Positions 32,177 to 41,182 of a stretch of 64,000 nucleotides of DNA are shown in pieces. How positions within the stretch are numbered: the stretch's first letter is position 1; every line of letters begins with the position of its first letter. A program made the translations under genes and the position numbers. The notes under the pieces are model-generated. The model had not been told where the DNA came from. It saw only the letters and a program-made list of their open reading frames with translations, and searched no databases. Source of the stretch: RGIG5612 sp964528825 (lineage in GTDB: Bacteria; Bacillota; Clostridia; Lachnospirales; Lachnospiraceae); assembly GCA_964528825.1 (NCBI GenBank), contig CAZGVB010000006.1, positions 1-64,000 on the forward strand, given 5' to 3'.

Positions 32177-33925
32177 ATGGCATTTGACGGAAGCGTCGTC
32201 GCCGCTCTAACCGACGAATTAAACAAAAAGATCATAAATAATCGCATCACCAGGATCATACAGCCGCAAAAGGATGAGCTGCTCATAAGCACAAGCGGAG
32301 ACAGCGGAAAGTACAAGCTGCTCATCTCGGTAAATCCTTCTTTGCCCGTTGCATATCTGACAGATGAAAATAAAAAGGCACCTGAGCAGGCGCCTGCATT
32401 TTGCATGCTCCTCAGAAAGCATATCCAATCCGGACGTATCATCAGCATATCACAGCCGTCGCTCGAGCGCATCATCAATATTGAAATAGAGCACTTTAAT
32501 GATATGGGTGATATATGCACAAAGATCCTGACAATAGAGCTGATGGGCAAGCATTCGAATATCATATTCCGTGATGGGGAGCGCATTATCGACAGTATAA
32601 GACATGTCTCGTCTCTGATAAGCTCTGTCAGAGAGGTCTTGCCGGGCAGGACATATTTTATACCATTTGCCGACAGCAATCTGAACCCGTTCGATACAGA
32701 GCTTGATACCTTCACGCAGCACGTCTGCACAGGAGCTCTGCCTCTGTACAGATCCATATATACGAATATAACAGGCTTCAGCCCTGCCCTTGCCGAGGAG
32801 GTCGCATACAATGCCGGCATAGACGGCGAGCGCAATGCCGGAAGCCTTGCTTTTGATGAGATATTATCCTTATACAGAAGCTTCAAGGAGACAACAGAGC
32901 TCATCCGAAAAGGCACATTTGCGCCTGAGATGCTTTATAAGGATACGGTTCCCGATTCATTTTGTGCGATACATCTGAACATAAATAACGGACTCAAAGC
33001 CGTAAGATATGACAGCATATCAGAGCTGCTCATCACATTCTATTCCTCAAAGCAGGAGCATAATGATCTGAAGCAAAGGACAGCTGCCCTCAGGCAGAGC
33101 GTACAGAGCATTCTCGCGAAGGATTATAAGAAATATGATATTCAGTCAAAGCAGATAAAGGACACCGAAAAAAAGGATAAATATAAGCTTTACGGTGAGC
33201 TGCTCACGGCATATGGATATTCGATACCCGCAAAGTCCACGTCATATACATGTACTGACTTTTATACCGGCGCAGATGTGACTATACCGCTTGATCCAAC
33301 ACTTTCCGCCATCGACAACGGGAAAAAATATTTTGAAAAATACAGTAAGCTCAAGCGTACCGCAGATCATCTGGACAAGATCATCAAGGAGACATCCTCA
33401 GAAATAGAGCATCTTGAATCTATTTCCGTATCCTTAGATACTGCTGCAGATGAGAGAGACATCGCAGATATCAGAAATGAGATGCAAGATGCAGGTTATA
33501 TCAAGCTGAAACAGGTAAAAGGAAAAAAAGCAAAGACATCCCGAGCCGTATCTGCTCCTCTTTGCTTCATATCCTCGGATGGCTTTGATATCTATGTAGG
33601 CAAGAACAATTACCAAAATGAATATATCACCTTTAAGCTCGCAGACGGCGGCGACTGGTGGTTTCATGCAAAAAAGATCCCCGGATCTCACGTGATCGTA
33701 AAATGCGGCGGTCGTGACCTGCCCGATCGGACCTTTGAGGAAGCCGCACGCCTTGCGGCACACTTTTCGAAGTCCGGATGTGCCGACAAGGTCGAGATAG
33801 ATTATGTGCAGAGAAAGTACGTAAAAAAGCCCGCAGGCGCCGCCCCGGGCTTTGTCATCTACCATACGAATTATTCAATGACCGCATCAACGGATATCAG
33901 CGGCATAAGCGTGAAAGGTCAATAA
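32177..33925 (+). CDS. rqcH: ribosome quality-control factor RqcH (NEMF/FbpA homologue)
   Basis: A 582-residue NFACT protein. The N terminus MAFDGSVVAALTDEL and the ELMGKHSNIIF segment belong to the NFACT-N domain; a coiled coil with helix-hairpin-helix elements covers about 270-440; the C-terminal NFACT-R domain carries GKNNYQNEYITFKLADGGDWWFHAK and PGSHVIVK. RqcH binds stalled 50S-peptidyl-tRNA complexes and adds alanine tails. The conserved first residues fix the start at 32177, yet there is no Shine-Dalgarno sequence and a promoter -10 ends 7 bases upstream, so translation is probably leaderless. Confidence 0.95.
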   Translation: MAFDGSVVAALTDELNKKIINNRITRIIQPQKDELLISTSGDSGKYKLLISVNPSLPVAYLTDENKKAPEQAPAFCMLLRKHIQSGRIISISQPSLERIINIEIEHFNDMGDICTKILTIELMGKHSNIIFRDGERIIDSIRHVSSLISSVREVLPGRTYFIPFADSNLNPFDTELDTFTQHVCTGALPLYRSIYTNITGFSPALAEEVAYNAGIDGERNAGSLAFDEILSLYRSFKETTELIRKGTFAPEMLYKDTVPDSFCAIHLNINNGLKAVRYDSISELLITFYSSKQEHNDLKQRTAALRQSVQSILAKDYKKYDIQSKQIKDTEKKDKYKLYGELLTAYGYSIPAKSTSYTCTDFYTGADVTIPLDPTLSAIDNGKKYFEKYSKLKRTADHLDKIIKETSSEIEHLESISVSLDTAADERDIADIRNEMQDAGYIKLKQVKGKKAKTSRAVSAPLCFISSDGFDIYVGKNNYQNEYITFKLADGGDWWFHAKKIPGSHVIVKCGGRDLPDRTFEEAARLAAHFSKSGCADKVEIDYVQRKYVKKPAGAAPGFVIYHTNYSMTASTDISGISVKGQ

Positions 33926-33944
33926 GCAGGCGTTATCCTGCTTA
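33923..33944 (+). terminator. weak hairpin at the rqcH stop
   Basis: TAAGCAGG / CCTGCTTA pair over 8 bp with a 6-nt loop starting at the rqcH stop codon, followed by ACTTTAT. It may serve as a weak terminator between the convergent rqcH and galK genes. Confidence 0.4.
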
Positions 33945-33972
33945 CTTTATCCTGCTCACTTTATCCTGCATG
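33931..33972. repeat. three 14-nt tandem repeats between rqcH and galK
   Basis: Units CGTTATCCTGCTTA, CTTTATCCTGCTCA and CTTTATCCTGCATG follow in 14-nt register. The array overlaps the last codons of galK. It is the same style of short junction array seen at 5.4 and 6.6 kb but with a different sequence. Confidence 0.75.
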
Positions 33973-35398
33973 CGCCTGCATCTCTGATATGCACCACATG
34001 ACAGGCACCCTTACCGAAGGTCTCATCCATCACCGAAATATAATCCGAAAGCCTGTCTAACGGCACATATGCCTGTACAGTCCCCTCAAATCCGCCTCCG
34101 TGTATACGGAAGGCGCCATGTCCTGCGAGCAGCTCCCATGACATATCAAGTGCCTTTACCACATTTGAGGATGCAGCCTTCCCCGGCAGGCATACATTAT
34201 TCAGATCCCTGAAGGACGATTGTCCCGAAAGGACGATCACCTTCAGATATTCACTTACCGGATCGTATTCTTCACCGTCCTCGTTTTTTTCGTCTTCATC
34301 CTGCACATCTGTCACTGCCATATCACATGCCGCGGCCGGATCTTCTGTCTCTGTCTCTGTCTTTTTCTCCGATATGTCCGCATCCAAGATGCCTTTGTCT
34401 GCAAGCTCTGCGATGCATTGCTTTAATTTGTCTACGCGCTCTTCTTCATTTACAAAATGTATGACTCTCTTTACGGCACGTTCTCCGAATCGTCCCACAA
34501 TCTCCATGAAATTCTTCTCTATTTCGTCCTCGCTCACCTCTCTGAGCGTCTTTTTGCCGAAGAATCCTGCAACATTGCTCATATCTTCCTTGATCTGCGC
34601 ATATGCATCTGTAAGATCCTCATGCGAGCTTCCCGTATCCACAAGGCAGATGGCACATCCAAGCTCCTTAGGATCAAAGCTGAGCTTTTCAAGCTCCGGA
34701 CATTCGGGATCCTTAAGATCCATATATAATACGCCGCCTTCAAGGCATGCCAGCTGGTCGAGCAGGCCCGAGGGCTTGCCCATATAGCTATTTTCTGCTG
34801 TTCTTCCCGCCTTTGCTATATCAAGATGCGGTATATTGCCGTCATTAAAGAGCTCCGATACAATGCTTCCGATAATGACCTCATATGCCGCAGATGATGA
34901 CATACCGCAGCCTGACGGTATATCGCTCTCTATTAATGCATCAAATCCCTTTATCTCATAGCCCATGTCCGACAGAGCCGAAATAATGCCGTAAAGCAAT
35001 GCTTCTGTACCATTGCCCGCATCCTTCTGTATGCATCCTGCTGTGCCTGAAATATCGTCTTTTCTATCACTGATCGTTCCGTCATGCAGCTTTGTAAGAT
35101 CGATGCTTACGGGAGCATATCCCTGTGAGTTGACTCTGATGACATTTTCTCCGTTAGGGCATGCGGCACATCTCATATCAATGTCTATAGCGGCAGCTAT
35201 TACCTTACCGTTTTGATGATCTGTATGATTGCCGCAGATTTCTGTCCTTGCAGGTGCAGTGAAAAGACTGATATCACGCCCCTTATCATTCGGAAATATT
35301 TCCGAATGTCTCTTGATCAATTCATGAAGGCTGCGTGACATTTCTTCTGCTTTATCTTTATATATTTCTTTAACTCTTTCTTCAAATTGTTCTGACAT
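33956..35398 (-). CDS. galK: galactokinase with acidic insertion
   Basis: A 480-residue GHMP kinase. The galactokinase signature is PARTEICGNHTDHQNG, the ATP-binding loop SGCGMSSSAAYE, and the C-terminal motif RIHGGGFEGTVQAYV. It phosphorylates galactose at C1. Typical GalK is near 390 residues; part of the excess is a low-complexity acidic insertion at about residues 340-376, rich in Glu, Asp and Thr, which most likely forms an exposed loop. Its ATG overlaps the preceding gene by one base (TAATG). It is the last gene of the alpha-galactoside operon; no galT or galE is present in the window. Confidence 0.9.
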   Translation of the reverse strand: MSEQFEERVKEIYKDKAEEMSRSLHELIKRHSEIFPNDKGRDISLFTAPARTEICGNHTDHQNGKVIAAAIDIDMRCAACPNGENVIRVNSQGYAPVSIDLTKLHDGTISDRKDDISGTAGCIQKDAGNGTEALLYGIISALSDMGYEIKGFDALIESDIPSGCGMSSSAAYEVIIGSIVSELFNDGNIPHLDIAKAGRTAENSYMGKPSGLLDQLACLEGGVLYMDLKDPECPELEKLSFDPKELGCAICLVDTGSSHEDLTDAYAQIKEDMSNVAGFFGKKTLREVSEDEIEKNFMEIVGRFGERAVKRVIHFVNEEERVDKLKQCIAELADKGILDADISEKKTETETEDPAAACDMAVTDVQDEDEKNEDGEEYDPVSEYLKVIVLSGQSSFRDLNNVCLPGKAASSNVVKALDMSWELLAGHGAFRIHGGGFEGTVQAYVPLDRLSDYISVMDETFGKGACHVVHIRDAGACRIK

Positions 35399-36840
35399 TA
35401 TGATATCCCTTCTGCGGCAAGCCTTACGACATTATATCCACCGTCATATACGCCCTGCGTCTTAAGCCGCTTTATATTCTCATTCATCTGTATCAGGAGC
35501 TGCCTGTCTTCTATAAGCGAATCCGCCATGTTTTTGAGGCTTGCTATGCTCTCACACTCAAATGTAGCATCACCTATCTCGCTCGCATGGACCGCACCAT
35601 ATACCTCATGCCCCCCTATATGCCTCATCATGAGCTTCGGTACCGGATAGAATGACAGCTCCGAAGGCTTTGTGACAAGGACGTCGCATTTTCTCATGAG
35701 CAGATTGGTAGAATATACAGCTTCAAATATATTTTTATTGCAAATGCAATATATGCCACAATCCGTACCCTTGCCAAGGCTCGCAGCCCATTGTCTCATG
35801 GTGCCGTATTCATCGAAAAATGTCCTGCACTTGTTCTCAAAGCCCGGGAGCTTTTTCTTGAAATATTCCCACATATCAATATGGTCTCCGAAATTGATGA
35901 TCAGAGAGGCCATACCTTTTCTGACATATCCCGATAAATGCTCTGCAAGTGCAAGATACAGCTCTCCCCCGGCGCCTGCACCGCCGACCGTAAGCAAGAA
36001 ACTCACGGGAGCCTTATCTCTTGCTCTGCCTATCCTCTCACCGCAGTCCTCCTCGATGTTGCTCACAAGCTCATGATCGACATAATGTCCTGTCATAAAA
36101 AGGCTGTCATCTGTCATATGGGCAAGAGGTTTCTTTGCCATACCATTGAGCATCTTATATCCCATATATGCAAACGGTGTCTGCACAGTATGTATGGCAC
36201 CCTCCGCAAGATGCAATGCCATAGGCCAATTGTCGGGAATGGCATTTACTACCTTTGTAAGTCCTGCATGAACCGCTCCCTGTGCAGGCCATACATGGGT
36301 TGCAACATATGGTATATCCTTAGGCAGATCATGAAATATCGGGACTAAAAGCTCCGAATTTCTCTGATCGACGGCATTATATGTGAGCTTTCTGAAGCCC
36401 TCGCTGTTTAACGGCTCCCAGATAGCCTTGTTAAAGAGCCTTGATCTTTGTGATATCCTGGATGCAAGTGAATAAAGATCATTTTGAGACCTGATCATCT
36501 TGGAACCTGTAATATCGAAGGACGCAAGATCAAGCCACAACGGAACAAAGCCGAGTGCCTGCGCGCATGACGCCATCGCTATGGATATCCTGTAATGACC
36601 GAATCCCATTCTGATATTTCCGACGACAAGCGCCTTGTCAGGCACTGTCAGTTCTTCATCTGACATGACAAGGTCGCACATCCTTATCTCCTGTATACTC
36701 TCTATCGGCTCAAGTCTCAGATGATAGATCTTATCAAGATCGTTGCCGAACTTTTTTATATATTTTGCCTTGCTTCTGTCTGCCTTGCGGATCGTCCTTT
36801 GATCTATGGGATTGCCGAAGATAATACTGCTCTTATCCAT
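35398..36840 (-). CDS. uncharacterised GT-B-like protein of the galactoside operon
   Basis: I do not recognise a characterised family. The 480-residue soluble protein has a segment VVGNIRMGFGHYRISIAMAS that resembles the glycine-rich GxGH loop of GT-B glycosyltransferases (MurG and galactolipid synthases), a second glycine-rich VGGAGAGGE near residue 290, and a C-terminal LVTKPSELSFYPVPKL that resembles a donor-binding motif. The gene lies between the alpha-galactosidase and galK genes with a 1-nt overlap to galK, so it probably handles galactose or a galactoside, as a transferase or phosphorylase. It has no signal peptide. The catalytic role is inference. Confidence 0.6.
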   Translation of the reverse strand: MDKSSIIFGNPIDQRTIRKADRSKAKYIKKFGNDLDKIYHLRLEPIESIQEIRMCDLVMSDEELTVPDKALVVGNIRMGFGHYRISIAMASCAQALGFVPLWLDLASFDITGSKMIRSQNDLYSLASRISQRSRLFNKAIWEPLNSEGFRKLTYNAVDQRNSELLVPIFHDLPKDIPYVATHVWPAQGAVHAGLTKVVNAIPDNWPMALHLAEGAIHTVQTPFAYMGYKMLNGMAKKPLAHMTDDSLFMTGHYVDHELVSNIEEDCGERIGRARDKAPVSFLLTVGGAGAGGELYLALAEHLSGYVRKGMASLIINFGDHIDMWEYFKKKLPGFENKCRTFFDEYGTMRQWAASLGKGTDCGIYCICNKNIFEAVYSTNLLMRKCDVLVTKPSELSFYPVPKLMMRHIGGHEVYGAVHASEIGDATFECESIASLKNMADSLIEDRQLLIQMNENIKRLKTQGVYDGGYNVVRLAAEGIS

Positions 36841-36896
36841 AAGCCTGTCCTTCTGTTTGATATTTATATTCTGTCTGCATGCCTGCGGACCTGTCT

Positions 36897-38609
36897 TTAC
36901 ATTTTGGAAATATCATCCTTCCTCAATATGCCGCTTTGTCTGTCATAGACCATCAAATACTCCCTTCCGTCCATTGCATATCTGATCTCTATATCTCTCC
37001 CGCGGCTGTTTATATCGAGCACCTCGGCATCTGCCAAGGTCCTTGCCATATCATGAAGCTTCTTCTTTTCCTCGTCATAGAGAGCGATATCATCTCCTGT
37101 CAGGCATATAGATCCAAACATATGATTTATCTGAACCAATGCCGATCTTTGATCCGCCGTGAGCCTGTTTCCCTTATCTCCCAAAAGATATACATCCGGA
37201 TCGCAGCGAAATACCGTTCCGTCCATAACTGTGCGGAAAATAGTATTTTGAATCGTGGTCTTAGTGGAAATGCGTTCTCTGTGCATAAAGCGCATATAGA
37301 ATATATCGTCAAAGCTCAGAGATATATCAGGCCCGATGCGGCAATAATCGACCAGATTGAAGGCCGATGCCAGCGGAACGCCGCAGCCTATGATGAGCCT
37401 GTCTCCAAGGATATCCCGCAGCCTTTGCATCGACTCTCTCATTATCTCAGCTCTTGTATGCATGCTGTCTGAGCATAGCGCGGCGGCATAGAGGAAATCC
37501 AGCTTGAACAGATCAAAACCCATGTCCTTATAATAGCAAAGGCACTTTTCTATATATTCCCATACATCGGCTCTGCGTATATCGAGTGCCACATCGCCGC
37601 TCCAATTGCAGCCTGCATAGACATCCTTGCCGTCTTTTTTCAGTATCCACTTCGGATGCTCTCTACAGAGTCTGCTCTTTGTCTCTGCAACAAACGGCGC
37701 GAGCCATATGCCCGCCTTGAGCCCCTTTGAATGTATCTCATCTGCTATCGGCGCAATCCCATGCGGGAATTTTGCCGCATCTACAGAAAGCCAATCTCCC
37801 ACAAATGTCTCATAGCCGTCATCTATCTGAAAAAGGTCATAACCGTCCGCCGTATTTATGCCTGCAAGATCATTATAGATCGTCTTTTCGTTTATATCCT
37901 GATAATGCCTGTACCATGATGTATATCCGTATAACACAGGAGCGCTGCTTTTGCCAAAGCGCTCAAAATAATTCCTTTGACATGTGAGTGCAGGGCCTCT
38001 GCTCATTATAAGATCAAACAATTTGATATCGCCATGCAGTTCTCTGCCCGCACAGTCGCTCATGAGCCTGAGCATGTTATTTGCGATGTCATGACATATA
38101 ATGAGAAAAGCTATATGATCATTAAGGGAACCGATAAGATCGCTCTCTCCGGTCCTATGTTTGATATATGACCATGTAAATGAATGCTTTATATCTTTGT
38201 CATACTTGAAAAAATAAGAATCGCCATATTGCGGAAAATGATATTTGTTTTTTATAAATGACGGAAGATGATCAAGGCTGTGTACTTTTTCATGCGGCTT
38301 ATACTCTCTGGTCTCAGTCCATGATTGATATCCGTTCAGCAATATGTCGCAATCCTTGTCATATCTATATGGCATCTCTATGACGGCCTGCTTTAATATG
38401 ATCCTGACTCTGGAATGAAGCACCACAGACAGACTGTCAAGATCATTTGAGCCATTAAAAAGACAGTCCACCTCCGCCATGATATCACTGTTGCCCACAA
38501 AGAATCGGCATTCTTTGCCTTTTCTCTCATTTTCTTCAATGGCCTTGTCAAAATCCGCCTTGAATCTGCGCGTATGTCCATTTGCGATATATTCAAGCAG
38601 AAATCTCAT
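36897..38609 (-). CDS. GH36-type alpha-galactosidase, intracellular
   Basis: A 570-residue clan-D glycosidase. The (beta/alpha)8 domain contains DLFQIDDGYETFVGDWL, then GIWLAPFVAET, the nucleophile Asp in FDLFKLDFLYAA and the acid/base Asp in CRIGPDISLSF. No signal peptide, so it acts on galactosides brought in by the adjacent symporter. It is shorter than classical GH36 enzymes (about 720 residues), with a reduced N-terminal beta domain. It overlaps the symporter gene by 4 nt. Alpha-galactosidase is most likely; alpha-N-acetylgalactosaminidase cannot be excluded. Confidence 0.87.
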   Translation of the reverse strand: MRFLLEYIANGHTRRFKADFDKAIEENERKGKECRFFVGNSDIMAEVDCLFNGSNDLDSLSVVLHSRVRIILKQAVIEMPYRYDKDCDILLNGYQSWTETREYKPHEKVHSLDHLPSFIKNKYHFPQYGDSYFFKYDKDIKHSFTWSYIKHRTGESDLIGSLNDHIAFLIICHDIANNMLRLMSDCAGRELHGDIKLFDLIMSRGPALTCQRNYFERFGKSSAPVLYGYTSWYRHYQDINEKTIYNDLAGINTADGYDLFQIDDGYETFVGDWLSVDAAKFPHGIAPIADEIHSKGLKAGIWLAPFVAETKSRLCREHPKWILKKDGKDVYAGCNWSGDVALDIRRADVWEYIEKCLCYYKDMGFDLFKLDFLYAAALCSDSMHTRAEIMRESMQRLRDILGDRLIIGCGVPLASAFNLVDYCRIGPDISLSFDDIFYMRFMHRERISTKTTIQNTIFRTVMDGTVFRCDPDVYLLGDKGNRLTADQRSALVQINHMFGSICLTGDDIALYDEEKKKLHDMARTLADAEVLDINSRGRDIEIRYAMDGREYLMVYDRQSGILRKDDISKM

Positions 38610-40024
38610 TTTTCATTTCCTTCTGCCTGCGCCGCATGTGCATCATTTATTGTCTTCATGACGTCTTTTTCATTGTAGAACATCAATATGACAGCTCCCA
38701 GGCAACAGAATATGACGGCGACCATTGCCACTATCCTGAGGCCCTGTTCGGAGGCCATAAGCTCATTTTCGGTAATATCCTGTGCAGCACCGAGTACTGC
38801 CAGTGATGTAAAGGCAAGCATGGCTATGCTCTGTCCGAGCTTCATTGCAAATGTCCTTGCCGCAAAGAACATGCCTTCTCTGTTTTCACCTGTCTTCAGA
38901 GCATCCTCCTCTGCAACATCCGCAACTATAGACTGCGGTATAATGCCGAGCAAAGCCATCGGGAATGCGGCGATCACTACTATGAGTATGCCGAATACTA
39001 TGCCGGGAAGCGGTATCACGCCGATGAGCGCGGTAATGATATATGCAAGCATCAGTCCGAAGAAGCCCGTAATGACGAGCTTTTTCTTGCCGAACTTCTT
39101 TACAAGTCTGGATACAAAAGGATAGAAGCAAGCGGACAATACCGTCATGGCTCCCAAAAATACTGTTGTATAAAATTCGTCAAGATGCATTGACACCCTT
39201 ACAAAGAACGGGAGACCGGTCTGGAAAAGTGTGAGCCCGATCCAATATGCTATATCCGATGCCGAGAATTTCAGAAAATTTTTGTTTTTAAATGTAGATG
39301 AAAGGCTCCTCATCATATTGGATTCACTCGGTCTCGCATCTACAAAATCTCTCTCATTCAGCTTGATCGTAGGTATCAGCATGCAGATAAGTGCTATTAT
39401 CGCAAGGATTATAAAAAGCAGCCTGTAGCTCCATGCATATGTTACGACGCCCTGCAGCATGCCTGCAAATACAAACGGAAGATATGCTATAAGTGTTCCG
39501 AAGAAATATGTAAATGATATAGCAGTGGAGATATACATGCGATCGTCCTGAGTTTTTCCGAACTCAGATATGAGCGCATTATACGGTGTGCAATAAATGG
39601 TCATAAAAAGATAGAAAAGGATCAGGAAGAAGAGGATCCATATGATATTTATCGCACTTATATGCTCGATCGGAGCGCAGAAAACGAGTACAGTGATCAC
39701 TGCAAACGGGATCGCAGCCACCTTCATAAACGGCAGTCTCCTGCCCTTAGGATTCCTGCTCCTGTCAGACATCGTAGCTATAAGCGGATCCGTGACTGCA
39801 TCAAAGATCCTGCAAATAAAGGTGATGAGTCCAAGAACGGTAAATATACCGAAAATAACGAGGCCGGTCGGGACATAGAACTTCGCTCCCGCATCCGCAG
39901 AATCCTGTGTCGGCAGATAAAATGTCACCAGCCATGTATTTATGATGCCGCCGAGTATAGACCATCCCAGCTGCCCTATGGCAAAGATCCACATTTCCTT
40001 CTTAGTCAAGCGTCTTGTCTTCAT
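38606..40024 (-). CDS. glycoside-pentoside-hexuronide (GPH) family sugar symporter
   Basis: A 472-residue major-facilitator-type transporter with 12 predicted helices. The early loop DPLIATMSDRSRNPKGRRLPFM is the hallmark of GPH cation symporters such as MelB, and the N terminus WIFAIGQLGWSILGGI is also typical. In operon with an intracellular alpha-galactosidase it should import melibiose-like or raffinose-type galactosides with a cation. The ATG at 40024 follows AAAAGGGG; the longer frame from 40066 has no site. Confidence 0.9.
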   Translation of the reverse strand: MKTRRLTKKEMWIFAIGQLGWSILGGIINTWLVTFYLPTQDSADAGAKFYVPTGLVIFGIFTVLGLITFICRIFDAVTDPLIATMSDRSRNPKGRRLPFMKVAAIPFAVITVLVFCAPIEHISAINIIWILFFLILFYLFMTIYCTPYNALISEFGKTQDDRMYISTAISFTYFFGTLIAYLPFVFAGMLQGVVTYAWSYRLLFIILAIIALICMLIPTIKLNERDFVDARPSESNMMRSLSSTFKNKNFLKFSASDIAYWIGLTLFQTGLPFFVRVSMHLDEFYTTVFLGAMTVLSACFYPFVSRLVKKFGKKKLVITGFFGLMLAYIITALIGVIPLPGIVFGILIVVIAAFPMALLGIIPQSIVADVAEEDALKTGENREGMFFAARTFAMKLGQSIAMLAFTSLAVLGAAQDITENELMASEQGLRIVAMVAVIFCCLGAVILMFYNEKDVMKTINDAHAAQAEGNEK

Positions 40025-40055
40025 TTTAGCCCCTTTTCTGCTGCAGCCGCAGCCT

Positions 40056-40084
40056 GATCGGACCATCAGATATAAGTACCGATC
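40056..40084. promoter_or_regulatory. GATCGG-N17-CCGATC inverted repeat ahead of the galactoside operon
   Basis: A 6-bp inverted repeat lies in the leader just downstream of the predicted start, a suitable operator position for a repressor encoded elsewhere. No regulator gene is present in the cluster. Confidence 0.45.
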
Positions 40085-40100
40085 AAAAGCGATAATGGCA

Positions 40101-40128
40101 GTTATAAGTAAGCATCCGCAGCTGTCAA
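40101..40128 (-). promoter_or_regulatory. promoter of the alpha-galactoside operon
   Basis: On the minus strand TTGACA (40128-40123), 16 nt, TATAAC (40106-40101). The -35 box overlaps the rsfS stop codon, so the operon is separated from the obgE-rsfS block only by this promoter. Confidence 0.7.
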
Positions 40129-40472
40129 AGCTCGGATATCTCTACTATACGCCCGTCCGTCCATATTCTCTCAAGATCGTAAAACAGTCTCTGCTCTTGA
40201 TTGAATATATGTATTATAACATCCTGATAATCCATCAATATCCAATTTGCGCTTGTATATCCCTCTGTGCTCTTTGGAAAGCATCCTTCCTTCGCAAGAG
40301 TCTCCTCGATATTCTCCGCAAGAGCCTTGACTTGTCTCTCATTTGCGGCACCAGCAATGATAAAATAATCCGCTATAACAGATACCTTGCTGATATCTAT
40401 GATCTTGATATCTATGGCTTTCTTTTCATCAAGTGATCTATATGTCTGCTTTACGATATCTTTTATTTCCAT
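40125..40472 (-). CDS. rsfS: ribosomal silencing factor RsfS
   Basis: A 115-residue protein of the Iojap/RsfS family with DYFIIAGAANERQVKALAENIEE and the C-terminal DYQDVIIHIFNQEQRLFYDLERIW motif. It binds L14 and blocks subunit joining when nutrients fall. A GGAGG site precedes the ATG. It ends the block obgE-yhbY-nadD-yqeK-rsfS, the standard Firmicutes order. Confidence 0.96.
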   Translation of the reverse strand: MEIKDIVKQTYRSLDEKKAIDIKIIDISKVSVIADYFIIAGAANERQVKALAENIEETLAKEGCFPKSTEGYTSANWILMDYQDVIIHIFNQEQRLFYDLERIWTDGRIVEISEL

Positions 40473-40510
40473 CTTTTCCTCCGTTATCCTACGCGGTAAC
40501 GCACCTGCAT

Positions 40511-41116
40511 CTATCTGATGCCGTGCTTTCTTTCATAAATATCTTTATAGTAATAATAAGTCTCCCTTGTCATCGGGTCAACTTTTCCTTTACCCTTGCT
40601 CTCCAGAAATTGCAATTGATTTTTTGTTACTTTATATATGCATTCGTCAATATCCTCAAATGCCAATGTCCTCATTTCGTCCAAATGCGGGATGATATTC
40701 TTCTGTCTGGTAGGCTCAAGCATGTCGGCAAGATAAATGATCTTCTGGAGCATCGTCATATCAGGCTGTCCTGTAGTATGGCTCTCTATAGCCTTAAGTA
40801 TCTGCGCATCATCTACGCCGTAATCTCTTACCGCTATATATGTGCCGAGCTTTGCATGGATCAGCTTAGGATTCTCCGTCTCTGTTTGAGTAAGAGATAC
40901 ATTTCCCTCTCGGCACAGTCTTATCTGATCCTCATCCGAAAAATACTTGGCGCAGTCATGCAGCAGTCCCGCGAGCAGAGCCTTATCCACATCTATCTCA
41001 TATTTCATGGCAAGCGCCGCTGCCGTATATGCCACTCCCAATGAGTGCACATATCTCGGATAATGCAACGTCTTTTGTAATTTTCCTGTTATCTCTTCAT
41101 AAAGCTTAAGCTCCAT
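40511..41116 (-). CDS. yqeK: HD-domain nucleotide hydrolase YqeK
   Basis: A 201-residue HD-domain protein: YPRYVHSLGVAYTAAALA supplies the first His and LLAGLLHDCAKYF the HD pair. In Firmicutes YqeK is a symmetrical diadenosine tetraphosphatase. The ATG at 41116 is used; a TTG two codons earlier also follows the GGGGAG site. It lies between nadD and rsfS as in most Firmicutes. Confidence 0.92.
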   Translation of the reverse strand: MELKLYEEITGKLQKTLHYPRYVHSLGVAYTAAALAMKYEIDVDKALLAGLLHDCAKYFSDEDQIRLCREGNVSLTQTETENPKLIHAKLGTYIAVRDYGVDDAQILKAIESHTTGQPDMTMLQKIIYLADMLEPTRQKNIIPHLDEMRTLAFEDIDECIYKVTKNQLQFLESKGKGKVDPMTRETYYYYKDIYERKHGIR

Positions 41117-41182
41117 TTGCAAATATCTCCCCGGAAATTAAACATATATAAGCTTATCGGTCAAATGCGAAGAAGTACCCGA

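Noticed and set aside
32170..32916. 248-residue minus-strand frame antisense to rqcH
   Set aside because: It lies entirely over the well-supported rqcH gene and has no recognisable domain; a shadow of its codon bias.
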